Below, in pieces: positions 45,116-54,076 of a DNA stretch of 64,000 bases. Location of the stretch: the NCBI RefSeq assembly GCF_014193845.1, contig NZ_JACHZX010000004.1:124001-188000 (forward strand), in the 5' to 3' direction. Position 1 is the first letter of the stretch. Each line of letters starts with the position of its first letter. The notes under the pieces are model-generated. The model was not told the origin of the DNA and made no database searches. It saw nothing but the letters and a program-made list of their open reading frames with translations. Source of the DNA: Sphingomonas sp. BK345 (lineage in GTDB: Bacteria; Pseudomonadota; Alphaproteobacteria; Sphingomonadales; Sphingomonadaceae). The translations under genes and the position numbers were made by a program.

Positions 45116-46519
45116 TCAGTCGCCGGTCAAGATGCGATCGACCAGCTGCTGCACCGTCGGCACGAAGCCGTTCGAGTAGAAGGGATCACGCTTGAAATTA
45201 TAAGCGGCGTGGCCGGCGAACATCAGGTTCTGGTCAGTGTCGCCGCCATGCGCGATGTCCTGCAGCGTCTTCTGGATGCAGAAGCTGCGCGGGTCGGCGA
45301 GGCGGCCGGTCGAGTTGGTCTCGGTGTCGGCCCAGCTCGAGAACAGGCACTGGCTGAGACAGCCCATGCAATCGGCCTGATCCTTGCGGATATCGGCCTT
45401 CTCCCCGGGTGAGACGAAGACGAGCGTGTTATCGGGGGTCTTGAGCGCGTCGGTGTAGCCTTCGCCGAACCACTGCCGCGCACGCAGCAGATCGTTCCGC
45501 GTCACCCAGAAGTTCTTGCCCTTCACGCCGACGTCGAGCTGGAAGACGTGGTCGCCCGCCTCCTGCGTCGAGAAGGCGATCTGGCGCTCCGACCGCGCCT
45601 CGAGCGAGCGCAGGAAGGGGTTGCGTACGGCCGACGAGTAGAAGCCGGTCGGTGAGAAGCGGTGTAGCAGCACCTCGCCCTCCTCGATCTCCAGCAGCTT
45701 GGCCTTCCAAGCCTCGGGGATCGGGCTCTCGCGCGTCAGCAGCGGGCGCGTGCCGTATTGAAAGGCGATCGCGCCGAGCTCGGGATTGTCGATCCAGTCG
45801 TTCCAGTCGCGCAGGTACCAGACGCCACCCGCCATGACGATCGGCGTGCTGTCGGGGATGCCGCCCTCGCGCATCGTCTCACGCAACGCCTTCACGCGCG
45901 GATACGGATCTTCCGGCTTGAGCGGGTCCTCGGCGTTGGACAGGCCATTGTGGCCACCGGCGAGCCAGGGATCCTCGTAGACCACCGCGGCGAGCCACTC
46001 GCTGGCCTTGGAATAGGCGCGCTTCCACAAAGCGCGGAAGGCACGGCCCGAGCTGACGATCGGCAGGTAGCTGACGTTGTAGGACGCGGCGATCTCGCTG
46101 AGCTTGTACGGCATGCCCGCGCCGCAGGTGACGCCTGCGACCAGCCCGCGGGTGCGCTCCAGCACCCCGTGGAGCACGCGCGGCGCGCCGCCCATCTCCC
46201 ACAGCACGTTGATGTTGATCGCGCCCTTACCGCCCGCGATCTCCCAGGCGCGCTGCACCTGCTGCACCGCGCCCTCGATCGCATAGGCGATCAGTTCCTC
46301 GTGGCGTTCGCGCCGGGTGAGTGCGCGATAGACCTGCGGGATGATCTTGCCGTCGGGATCGTAGCTGTCAGCGTTGACCGCGGAGACGGTACCGATCCCG
46401 CCCGCCGCGGCCCAAGCCCCGGCCGAGGCGTGGTTGGTCGCGGCGACGCCCTTGCCACCTTCCACCAGCGGCCACACCTCGCGGCCTCCATAGACGATCG
46501 GCTTCAGCCCCTTGAACAC
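45116..46519 (-). CDS. Nitronate monooxygenase-like flavin oxidoreductase
   Basis: I choose the GTG at 46519, preceded by GGAAGTGGGAAGAG, because the conserved part begins FKGLKPIVYGGREVWPLVEGG. That gives 467 residues. A TTG 48 bases upstream is open too. The TIM-barrel FMN type is shown by GLVAGVTCGAGMPYKLSEIA, TPIVMAGGVWYLRDW and GAIAFQYGTRPLLT. A C-terminal cysteine group CMGCLSQCLFSSW is unusual for 2-nitropropane dioxygenase relatives and might hold a metal or Fe-S centre. The substrate is unknown. It is the probable first gene of a pair with the NTase-fold gene. Confidence 0.82.
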   Translation of the reverse strand: MFKGLKPIVYGGREVWPLVEGGKGVAATNHASAGAWAAAGGIGTVSAVNADSYDPDGKIIPQVYRALTRRERHEELIAYAIEGAVQQVQRAWEIAGGKGAININVLWEMGGAPRVLHGVLERTRGLVAGVTCGAGMPYKLSEIAASYNVSYLPIVSSGRAFRALWKRAYSKASEWLAAVVYEDPWLAGGHNGLSNAEDPLKPEDPYPRVKALRETMREGGIPDSTPIVMAGGVWYLRDWNDWIDNPELGAIAFQYGTRPLLTRESPIPEAWKAKLLEIEEGEVLLHRFSPTGFYSSAVRNPFLRSLEARSERQIAFSTQEAGDHVFQLDVGVKGKNFWVTRNDLLRARQWFGEGYTDALKTPDNTLVFVSPGEKADIRKDQADCMGCLSQCLFSSWADTETNSTGRLADPRSFCIQKTLQDIAHGGDTDQNLMFAGHAAYNFKRDPFYSNGFVPTVQQLVDRILTGD

Positions 46520-46595
46520 GCTCTTCCCACTTCCATCACTGACGTAGCGCGCGTCCGTATAAAGCAATCGGGCGGGAGCGCGACAAAATTGCGAC

Positions 46596-47732
46596 TCAAC
46601 CGAGACAAGTGGGTCGCCCCGCGACCTCGGCGTAGAGCGCGGCGTAGCGGGCGATCATGTCGATTTCGTCGAACTCGGCGCGAGCCTTGGCACGGTTCGC
46701 GGCGCCGATGCGCTCGCGCAGCGCGGGATCGCCGGCGAGCGTCTGGATCGCGTCGCGCAGGCGCACCTCGCCGGGGTGCTCGGTGACGAAGGGCAGGTTC
46801 TCGGGCGCGACCATCTCGGCGACGTCGCCGACTGGCGGGCTCACCACCGGCAGCCCCGCCGCCATCGCCTCGACCACGCTGGTCGGCGACTGCTCGCTCG
46901 TCGACGACAAGGCGAGCAGGTCGAACAGCCCCATGTACGGGTACGGTCGCTCGACCGCGCCGGTGAGCACGACCCGATCGTCGATGCCCATCGCCAGCGC
47001 CGCGCGCTCGACCGCGGCGCGTTCGGGCCCGTCGCCGACGATGACGAGGCGAAAGCGGGCCGACAGACCGCCCACCGCGCGCACCAGCGCGGGCAGGTCC
47101 TTGTGCGGCAGCAGCGCGCCGACCGCGCCGATCGCGAGCTCGCGCTCGTGGCGGACGAAGCCGGGAAGCGCGCGCGGGTCGGGTCGCTCGGCATAGAGCG
47201 CAGTGGCGACGCCGTTGCCGATGCGATGGACTCGCGCGCGCGGCTGCTTCCACGTCTCAAGCGCGATGCGCTCCAGCGCGCGGCTCGGCACCACCAGCGC
47301 GTGCGCGGCGGACAGCGCGAGGCGGCGGTAGATCGTGCGGTCGCGGCGCAGCCCGCCGGCCTCGGCGCCGACGAAGCCGTCCTCATGGTGGATCACCGGC
47401 GGAAGCCCGCGCGCGAACACCCGCCGCGCCATCACCGCGTCGATCGCGGTCCAGTCGTAGGTGAGAACGAGATCGTGGCCGCGCATCAGCTTCGCCAGCG
47501 CCTCGTAGCGCCCGAGCGAGGGTTTGCCGGCGAGCGGCAGCACCTCCTGCGCGATCTCGTATCGAACACCTTTGCCGATACGATGCCGCGCCGTCAGCCG
47601 CGTGGCGTCAGCGACCATCAGTCGATGCCGCGCTCGATCGCCGAACGCGGTCATCAACCGCGCCACGCGCGCACCACGTGCGTCGAGATCGAAGCTCGGC
47701 AGGACATGCAGAAACGAGAGCGGCTGTGGCAT
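46596..47732 (-). CDS. Glycosyltransferase family 4 (GT-B fold)
   Basis: The 378 residues start at the ATG at 47732 (MPQPLSFLHVLPSFDLDARGA). The GT-B nucleotide-sugar site is evident: LAIGAVGALLPHKDLPALV, then RLVIVGDGPERAAVE and the EX7E-type motif SEQSPTSVVEAMAAGLPVV. It transfers a sugar to an unknown cell-surface acceptor. A GH130-type gene follows 1.5 kb further on, and two epimerase genes lie at 62.7 kb. These may serve the same glycan. Confidence 0.92.
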   Translation of the reverse strand: MPQPLSFLHVLPSFDLDARGARVARLMTAFGDRARHRLMVADATRLTARHRIGKGVRYEIAQEVLPLAGKPSLGRYEALAKLMRGHDLVLTYDWTAIDAVMARRVFARGLPPVIHHEDGFVGAEAGGLRRDRTIYRRLALSAAHALVVPSRALERIALETWKQPRARVHRIGNGVATALYAERPDPRALPGFVRHERELAIGAVGALLPHKDLPALVRAVGGLSARFRLVIVGDGPERAAVERAALAMGIDDRVVLTGAVERPYPYMGLFDLLALSSTSEQSPTSVVEAMAAGLPVVSPPVGDVAEMVAPENLPFVTEHPGEVRLRDAIQTLAGDPALRERIGAANRAKARAEFDEIDMIARYAALYAEVAGRPTCLG

Positions 47733-47864
47733 GGTGGCCACATAGCGGCGCGAAAGCACGCGCGCATCATCTTGGCGGCGATTTTCACGCGATTCTCGTG
47801 CTTAAGGTAAATGGCGAGAGACCTGGCCCGTGCCGTCGCTCGCGGAACCAAGGGAGTTCTTTCT

Positions 47865-48107
47865 ATGCTGAAGTCGATCATCGCCGCCGGCAGCGCGCTC
47901 GCGCTCACCGCGACCCCGGCGCTCGCCGCCGCCAACCCCGCCGCCTCGCTGTCGGTCGCCAAGTCGGCCCGCGCGTCGTCCGCTGGCAAGGGCAAGAGCG
48001 AGCTCGCCGGCCCCGGTGCGATCGTCGGCCTGGTGCTGGCCGCCGCGGTCGTGGTCGCCGGCGTGATCATCGCGGTCGATGACGGCGACGATTCGGACAG
48101 CAACTGA
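47865..48107 (+). CDS. Small exported protein with signal peptide and C-terminal membrane span
   Basis: The 80 residues start at the ATG at 47865, after AAGGGAG. The signal peptide LKSIIAAGSALALTATPALA has an ALA cleavage site. A Ser/Lys-rich middle follows, then a hydrophobic span GAIVGLVLAAAVVVAGVIIAV and an acidic tail DDGDDSDSN. Such proteins are common and uncharacterised in sphingomonads. Function unknown. Confidence 0.7.
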   Translation: MLKSIIAAGSALALTATPALAAANPAASLSVAKSARASSAGKGKSELAGPGAIVGLVLAAAVVVAGVIIAVDDGDDSDSN

Positions 48108-48154
48108 GCCGTCTGCCGGCACCGCCCCGCGCGGTGCCGGCCACGTCGGCGCGG

Positions 48155-49288
48155 TCAGCCGATCGCCCGCTTCGGCACGTGCGTGATCCGGCACGCCAGG
48201 TCCGCTTCCCCGCTCGCCACCACCCAGTGATCGCCGCCGTCGGCGATGCCCGTGGTGAAGACGACATTGTCCAGGTACATCTGCTCTTTCAGTGGCTCGG
48301 TCAGCGCCGGCGCCGGCTCCAGCAGCGCGTCATCGCTGGTGGCGAGCGTGCGCGACGGGTCGTCGCGATCCAGCAGCGTCCAATAGGTGCGGTAGATACC
48401 GACGACGCCCGAGGGCTCGACGCCGTGCCACAAGGTCAGCCAGCCCTCCTGACCGTTGACCGTCGTCAGCACCGGCGGCGCCCCTCCCCCCATGCGCGCG
48501 GTCGCCATCGTCTTGGCGTGCGGCCGGATACCGGGAGCGTCGAGCGGCTTCCAGTGGAGCGTGTCGGGCGACGTGGCGAGGTTGATCGACGGCCCCGCGC
48601 GCCACTCGCTGTCGGGCGGATAAGCGAAGTACAAATCGCCGAGTGGCCGCGTCTGCGCCCAGAACGCACCGCGCACCTTTCCCTCGAAGATCAGCATGTC
48701 CTTGTTCTGATGGTCGAGCACGATGCCCTCGAGCTTCCAGTCGAGCGCGTCGTCGCTGGTGTAGAGCGTGGTGCAGTGGCGCTCCGGACTGACCGAGCAG
48801 CTCGTCATGTAATAGCGCCCGTCGACGCGGCTGATCCGCGCGTCCTCGACGCCGTAGCATTGGTAGGCGGCGCGCGGCGCGATCGCCCGGTCGTAGTGGA
48901 CCGTCTGCACGCGCGTGCCGTTCGCGTCGAGCTCGACCGGCAGCAGCCAGGAGAGCGAGGTCAGCGCCATCACCTTCCAGCCGCCGCCGCGCATCATGAA
49001 CTTGCGCGGGTCGGAGGTGTCGACCAGCGACAGCGGCCAGGCGTCGAGCACGTAGCGGTCGCCGTCCCAGCGGATGGCGTGGATCTGCTGGTCGCGCACG
49101 GGATGACGCAGCGCCTCGGCGACTCGCACCATCAGCAGCAGATTGCCGTTGGCCAGCCGCGTCATGCCGGGGTTGAAGGCGCCGAGCACATAGGTCTCGG
49201 CGTCGAGATGCCCGGCCAGCGGGGAACGCGACAGGTCAACGTCGCCGGGGCCGAACACCAGGGAGTCGTGAGAGAAGTCGGTGGCCAT
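48155..49288 (-). CDS. GH130-type glycoside phosphorylase/hydrolase-like protein (five-bladed propeller)
   Basis: This protein has 377 residues. Landmarks of the GH130/GH43-like propeller are YVLGAFNPGMTRLANGNLLL, the motif CYGVEDARISRVDGRYYMT with the key Glu-Asp pair, and GGGAPPVLTTVNGQEGWL, the region that contacts phosphate in the phosphorylases. GH130 members cleave beta-mannosides by phosphorolysis or hydrolysis. Which applies here, and on what sugar, cannot be told. It lies 5 bases downstream of the SDR gene on the same strand. Confidence 0.82.
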   Translation of the reverse strand: MATDFSHDSLVFGPGDVDLSRSPLAGHLDAETYVLGAFNPGMTRLANGNLLLMVRVAEALRHPVRDQQIHAIRWDGDRYVLDAWPLSLVDTSDPRKFMMRGGGWKVMALTSLSWLLPVELDANGTRVQTVHYDRAIAPRAAYQCYGVEDARISRVDGRYYMTSCSVSPERHCTTLYTSDDALDWKLEGIVLDHQNKDMLIFEGKVRGAFWAQTRPLGDLYFAYPPDSEWRAGPSINLATSPDTLHWKPLDAPGIRPHAKTMATARMGGGAPPVLTTVNGQEGWLTLWHGVEPSGVVGIYRTYWTLLDRDDPSRTLATSDDALLEPAPALTEPLKEQMYLDNVVFTTGIADGGDHWVVASGEADLACRITHVPKRAIG

Positions 49289-49293
49289 GGCGG

Positions 49294-50049
49294 TCAGTCT
49301 CCATCCTGCACGCGCGGGCTGATCGTCAGCCGCTGGACCACCGCGCGGCGCGGCTGAGTGAGCAGGTAGTGCACGCCCACCGCGATGTCCTCGGCGCGCA
49401 GCATCTTCTCCTCGCCGATCATCTCCCGCTGCTTCTCAGGCGGGATGTCGGGCAGCTGCATGTCCGAGCCGGTGAGGCCCGGCTCGACCAGCGCGACGCG
49501 CACGCCCCTGGGTCCGAGCTCGCGCCGCAGCGCGATCGAGAAGCCTTGCAGCCCACTCTTGATCCCGGCGTAAACGGTGGAGTGCGGCCCGAGCACATAG
49601 GCGCTGGTCGAGCCGATCATCACCACGTCGCCCTCCGTCATGTCGCGCGCGGCGCGCTGGGTCAGCAGCAGATAGTGCGTGAAGTTGAGCGCGATCGCGT
49701 GTTGCAGCGCGGCCTCGTCCATCTCGGTCACGCCGCTCGCGGCCTCGGCGGCGTTGGCCACGACCAGGTCATAGCCGCCGAGCGCCAGACTCGCGGCGTC
49801 CACGGCGCCGCCGACCTGGTCGGGACGACTGAGATCGAACAGGCCGCCGTCGCCCGCACCGACCTCGCGCACGCGCGCCAGCGCGTCGTCGAGGTGCGCC
49901 TGATCGGTGCCGACGAGGTAAACGTGCGCGCCCTCCGCGGCGAGCAGCACGGCAATCGCTCGGCCGATCCCGGTGGTGCCGCCGGTGACGATCGCACGCC
50001 GCCCCTTGAGCGTCGTCTGCGCGCAATGCGCGTCACTGATCCCGGTCAT
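49294..50049 (-). CDS. Short-chain dehydrogenase/reductase
   Basis: The 251 residues start at the ATG at 50049, after GAGAGGACC. A GTG six codons upstream is possible. Features are the cofactor loop IVTGGTTGIGRAIAVL, VVANAAEAASG (NAG-type motif), the catalytic Ser in MIGSTSAYVLG and YAGIKSG (Tyr-x-x-x-Lys), then VALVEPGLTGSDM. It is probably NAD(H)-linked given Asp/Thr after strand 2 (GTDQAH). It is followed immediately by the GH130 gene, so a sugar or polyol substrate is plausible. Confidence 0.88.
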   Translation of the reverse strand: MTGISDAHCAQTTLKGRRAIVTGGTTGIGRAIAVLLAAEGAHVYLVGTDQAHLDDALARVREVGAGDGGLFDLSRPDQVGGAVDAASLALGGYDLVVANAAEAASGVTEMDEAALQHAIALNFTHYLLLTQRAARDMTEGDVVMIGSTSAYVLGPHSTVYAGIKSGLQGFSIALRRELGPRGVRVALVEPGLTGSDMQLPDIPPEKQREMIGEEKMLRAEDIAVGVHYLLTQPRRAVVQRLTISPRVQDGD

Positions 50050-50089
50050 GCTGGTCCTCTCGCTCACCCCGACCGAGCGAGACGAACCG

Positions 50090-50965
50090 CTAGCGCGCGG
50101 GTTCCGCGGTCGCGGCGAGCAGTCGATCGATCGCGGGCATGAGCCCCGGCTCGTCGAGCAGCGGGGCGTGTCCCACGCCCGGCACCGTCACCAGCTCGGC
50201 GCGCGGCAGCGCCGAGACCATGCGGCGCGCGGTGGCGTCGCTCAGGATGTCGCTGCGCTCCCCGCGCGCGACCACCACGGGTACGTCGCCCAGCGTCGCC
50301 CAGGCGCGCCACAGGTCGGGCCCAGCCTCGCCGCCGGGCAGCCGGAACGGCTCGGCGATCTTGAGGTCATAGTCGAGCACGATCCGCCCCGCGCTGTTGA
50401 GCCGATAGAGCCGCTTGGCCATTGCCAGCCACTGGTCGATGCGCCAGCCGGGATAGACATCGGCGTTCGCCTCCTGCAGCCCGCGCGCGGCGTGGAGCCA
50501 GGTGGGATAAACGCTGGGCCTGCCGACATAGCCGCGGATGCGCGCCAGCCCGCCGGGCTCGATCGCCGGCCCGATGTCGTTGAGCAGCGCGCCGGCGATG
50601 CGCCCCGGCAGCATGCCCGCGAGCAGCGTCGTCACGATGCCACCGAGCGACGTTCCCACGGCGACGACGCGCTCCAGCTGCTGGTCGGCGAGCAGCGCCA
50701 CCACGTCCTGCGCGTAGGTCAGGGGCACATAGGTCATCGGGTCCTTGGCGTAGCCGCTCTCGCCGCGGCCGCGGAACTCGACCGCGAGCACGCGCCGCCG
50801 CCCGCCCAGCGCGGCGACCAGCGGCTCGAAGTCGCGGACGTTGCGGGTCAGGCCCGGCAGGCACAGCAGCGGCGGGGCGGCGTCGAACGCCGGGCCGGGA
50901 TAGTCGCGCGCGTGCAGCCGCAGTCCGTCAGCGGACCACCAGTAGACGTCGCGAAATCCTGCCAT
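50090..50965 (-). CDS. Alpha/beta-fold hydrolase
   Basis: The 291 residues start at the ATG at 50965 (MAGFRDVYWWSADGLRLHAR). LCLPGLTRNVRDFEPL carries the oxyanion region, VGTSLGGIVTTLL the nucleophile Ser, RGERSDILSD the acid and GVGHAPLLDEP the histidine. The set is that of a typical cytoplasmic esterase or lactonase-like enzyme. It is divergent from selO with 37 bases between starts. The substrate is unknown. Confidence 0.88.
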   Translation of the reverse strand: MAGFRDVYWWSADGLRLHARDYPGPAFDAAPPLLCLPGLTRNVRDFEPLVAALGGRRRVLAVEFRGRGESGYAKDPMTYVPLTYAQDVVALLADQQLERVVAVGTSLGGIVTTLLAGMLPGRIAGALLNDIGPAIEPGGLARIRGYVGRPSVYPTWLHAARGLQEANADVYPGWRIDQWLAMAKRLYRLNSAGRIVLDYDLKIAEPFRLPGGEAGPDLWRAWATLGDVPVVVARGERSDILSDATARRMVSALPRAELVTVPGVGHAPLLDEPGLMPAIDRLLAATAEPAR

Positions 50966-51002
50966 GCTTGCTTCCCCGCTTCCGCGCCCCCCATATCCAC
51001 GC

Positions 51003-52361
51003 ATGCCCTTCGACCCGCAAGCATATCGCCCCGAGCGCCGGATCCTGTCGCTCGGCGAGCCCTTCTACGATCCCGTCCGAGCCGCGAATTTCCCGGAGAC
51101 TCGGCTGCGCTTCCGCAACGATCGCGCCGCGGCCGAAGTCGGGCTGAACGGCCTCGACGACGATGAGTGGATCGCGCATCTCAGCCGCTTCGCGCCGCTG
51201 CCGGACAACCTGGAGCAGCCGCTGGCGCTACGCTACCACGGGCACCAGTTCCGCGCGTACAACCCCGATCTCGGCGACGGTCGCGGCTTCACCTTCGCCC
51301 AACTGCGCGACCGCGACGGGCGGCTGCTCGATCTCGGCACCAAGGGATCGGGGCAGACGCCGTGGAGCCGTTTCGGCGACGGCCGGCTGACGCTCAAGGG
51401 CGGGGTGCGCGAGGTGCTCGCGAGCGAGATGCTCGAGGCGCTCGGCGTGCCGACGTCGCGCAGCTTCTCGCTGATCGAGACGGGCGAGGCGCTGGAGCGC
51501 AACGACGAACCTTCGCCGACGCGCGCGGCGGTGCTGGTGCGGTTGAGCCATGGACATATCCGCATCGGTACCTTCCAGCGGCTCGCCTACCACCACGAGG
51601 AGGACGCCATGCGGCGGCTCGTGCGGTACATGCTGACCGAGCTGTACGATGAACCCGGCGATGACCCTGTGCGGCTGCTCGAACTGGTGGTGGCACGCAC
51701 CGCGGTGCTGGCGGCGCGCTACATGGCGGCGGGGTTCGTCCACGGCGTGCTCAATTCGGACAACATCAACGTCACCGGCGAGAGCTTCGATTATGGCCCG
51801 TGGCGCTTCGCGCCGACGTGGGACCCGGGCTTCACCGCGGCCTATTTCGACTATGGCGGTCTATACGCCTTCGGTCGTCAGCCCGAGGCGATCCTGTGGG
51901 ACGTGATGCAGCTTGCCTCCTCACTGCGGCTGATCGCGGAGAGCGATCCGCTGGTGGCGGCGCTCGACCGGTTCGCGGAGGCGTATCAGCCCGCGGTGGC
52001 GGAGGCGCTGCTGTGGCGGATGGGGCGCGCGCCGCTCGGTCCGGCGAGCGACCGCGCGCTGGTGCAGGCGGTCGAGCGCGCGCTGCGCGCGAGCGGCGTC
52101 GGGCTCGACCGCTTCTTCTTCGACGTGTTCGCGCAGGAGCTGCCGGAAAGCTACGGCGCCGAGTGGGACGCGGTGCGCGCGGCGCTGGCGGACCACGCGC
52201 CACGCACGTCGCGCGACCATGCGTACTGGCGTGGGGAGCCGTGCGCGGTGCTGATCGACGAGGTCGAGGCGATCTGGGCACCGATCGCCGAGCGCGACGA
52301 CTGGGGCGCGTTCGCGGCCAAGCTGGCGGCGATACGGCAGATGGCCGAGGCGCTGGGGTGA
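51003..52361 (+). CDS. selO: Protein adenylyltransferase SelO (pseudokinase AMPylator, YdiU family)
   Basis: The 452 residues start at the ATG at 51003. SelO AMPylates Ser, Thr or Tyr of target proteins using a kinase fold that binds ATP in a flipped orientation. Diagnostic blocks are LALRYHGHQFRAYNPDLGDG, LDLGTKGSGQTPWSRFGDGR, GVLNSDNINVTGESFDYGPW and GGLYAFGRQPEAILWDVMQL. The C-terminal Cys motif seen in many members is not apparent (the protein ends MAEALG). It is somewhat shorter than E. coli YdiU. It is the last gene before the arginine-catabolism block. Confidence 0.93.
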   Translation: MPFDPQAYRPERRILSLGEPFYDPVRAANFPETRLRFRNDRAAAEVGLNGLDDDEWIAHLSRFAPLPDNLEQPLALRYHGHQFRAYNPDLGDGRGFTFAQLRDRDGRLLDLGTKGSGQTPWSRFGDGRLTLKGGVREVLASEMLEALGVPTSRSFSLIETGEALERNDEPSPTRAAVLVRLSHGHIRIGTFQRLAYHHEEDAMRRLVRYMLTELYDEPGDDPVRLLELVVARTAVLAARYMAAGFVHGVLNSDNINVTGESFDYGPWRFAPTWDPGFTAAYFDYGGLYAFGRQPEAILWDVMQLASSLRLIAESDPLVAALDRFAEAYQPAVAEALLWRMGRAPLGPASDRALVQAVERALRASGVGLDRFFFDVFAQELPESYGAEWDAVRAALADHAPRTSRDHAYWRGEPCAVLIDEVEAIWAPIAERDDWGAFAAKLAAIRQMAEALG

Positions 52362-52440
52362 GACTCGGCGTGGGCGTCGCTTAGTGCTCCCGCATGCGCA
52401 GAAACATCGGCCGTACAAGCCCGCCCCGTCCTCGAGCGTC

Positions 52441-52530
52441 GTCCTGAACTCGTCTCGGAATCCACCAAGCCGCGAACACCGCGTCGTCCGTCCCGGCCGC
52501 TCGTGGATTCGGAGACGAGCTCGGGATGAC
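52441..52530. repeat. Inverted-repeat intergenic element with about 25-bp arms
   Basis: The left arm (52441-52465, ending CTCGGAATCCAC) and right arm (52503-52530, starting GTGGATTCGGAGACGAG) are near-perfect reverse complements around 37 bases. It sits between selO and astD. It could fold into a long hairpin in RNA and might end selO transcription. It shares outer-end sequence with the 43603-43720 element. Confidence 0.65.
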
Positions 52531-52602
52531 GGCGGCAGAGCAGGGCGTGCGCCTTCCCCGCACCCGATTGGCAAGATACGCAAAGTGCGCGAAGAGAGCG
52601 GC

Positions 52603-54012
52603 ATGGCAGAACTGATCTCGTACGAGCCCGCCACCGGCGCCGAGCTCTGGCGCGGCCCGACGAGCGACGTCGATCAGGAGGTCGCCGCGGCGCGCGACGG
52701 CTTCGTGCCCTGGGCGGCGCGCTCGCTCTCCTTCCGCATCGAGACGCTCCGCCGCTTCGCCAACGTGGTGCGCCAGCGCGCCGACACCTTCACCGAGGTG
52801 ATCGCGCGCGAGACCGGCAAGCCTTTGTGGGAGGCGCGCACCGAGGTCGACAGCGTCGTCGCCAAGGTCGACATCTCGGTCACCGCCTACGCCGAGCGCA
52901 CCGCGCAGCGCCGCATGGACGCGCCGATGAACAGCCGCATGGCGCTGCGCCACAAGCCGCACGGCGTGCTCGCGGTGCTGGGCCCGTACAATTTCCCGGC
53001 GCACCTGCCGAACGGCCACATCGTCCCGGCACTGATCGCGGGCAATGCGGTCGTGTTCAAACCGTCCGAGAAGACCCCGGCGACGGGCCTGTTCCTGATC
53101 GAGTGCCTGCACGCCGCGGGCGTGCCGACGGAGACGATGCGCCTGGTGATCGGCGGGCCGGCCGAGGGGCGCGCACTCGCGGCGCATCCCGACATCGACG
53201 GGCTGCTGTTCACCGGCTCGGCGCGCACCGGCATCGCGCTTAACCGCGCCTTCGCCGAGAAGCCCGAGAAGATCCTCGCGCTCGAGATGGGCGGCAACAA
53301 CCCGATCTTGGTGTGGGACACCCCCGACCTGCACACCGCCGCGGTGTTGGTCGCGCAGTCGGCCTTCACCACCGCGGGACAGCGCTGTACCGCGGCACGG
53401 CGGCTGATCGTGCAGGACACTCTGTACGACGGCCTGCTCGCGGAGCTGACCAAACTGACCAACCGACTGATCGTCGGCGCGCCGCACGACGAGCCGCAGC
53501 CCTTCATGGGCCCCGTGATCGACAATGACACCGCCGATGGGCTGAGCGAGAGTTTCCTCGCGCTGATGATGAAGGGCGGTCGCCCGGTCCGCCATATGGC
53601 ACGCCCCGATCCCGAGCGACCGTTCCTCACCCCCGGCATCATCGACGTCACCGACGTGGCCGAGCGGCCCGACATGGAGCTGTTCGGCCCGCTGCTCCAG
53701 GTCGTCCGCGTCGACGATTTTGACGCCGCGATCGCCGAGGCCAATGCCACGCGTTACGGCCTGTCCGCCTCGCTGATCAGCCAGACGCCTGCACTGTTCG
53801 ACCGCTTCTGGGCCGGCGCGCGCGCCGGCATCGTCAACTGGAACAAGCCCACCAACGGCGCCTCCTCCTCGGCGCCGTTCGGCGGCATCGGCTGGTCGGG
53901 CAACCATCGACCGAGCGCCTATTACGCAGCGGATTACTGCGCCTATCCGGTGGTCTCGAACGAGGCCGAGGCGGCGCGCGCCTCGATCGGCATCGGCCTC
54001 GCCGACGGCTGA
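52603..54012 (+). CDS. astD: Succinylglutamate-semialdehyde dehydrogenase
   Basis: This 469-residue aldehyde dehydrogenase starts at the ATG at 52603 behind GAAGAGAG. Family landmarks are GVLAVLGPYNFPAHLPNGHI, the catalytic Glu in ALEMGGNNPILVWD, the nucleophile Cys in AFTTAGQRCTAARRL and GIVNWNKPTNGASSSAPFGG near the end. The AstD assignment over other aldehyde dehydrogenases rests on the asparagine-rich GPYNFPAHLPNGH region and on astA and astB downstream. It performs the fourth step of the arginine succinyltransferase pathway. The open frame runs 73 codons further upstream without homology. Confidence 0.93.
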   Translation: MAELISYEPATGAELWRGPTSDVDQEVAAARDGFVPWAARSLSFRIETLRRFANVVRQRADTFTEVIARETGKPLWEARTEVDSVVAKVDISVTAYAERTAQRRMDAPMNSRMALRHKPHGVLAVLGPYNFPAHLPNGHIVPALIAGNAVVFKPSEKTPATGLFLIECLHAAGVPTETMRLVIGGPAEGRALAAHPDIDGLLFTGSARTGIALNRAFAEKPEKILALEMGGNNPILVWDTPDLHTAAVLVAQSAFTTAGQRCTAARRLIVQDTLYDGLLAELTKLTNRLIVGAPHDEPQPFMGPVIDNDTADGLSESFLALMMKGGRPVRHMARPDPERPFLTPGIIDVTDVAERPDMELFGPLLQVVRVDDFDAAIAEANATRYGLSASLISQTPALFDRFWAGARAGIVNWNKPTNGASSSAPFGGIGWSGNHRPSAYYAADYCAYPVVSNEAEAARASIGIGLADG

Positions 54013-54076
54013 GCACCCGCCGGCCCTCGACAGTCCCGGGCGCGCCGGGCATCAGCGCGCGCGAACAGGGAGATAG

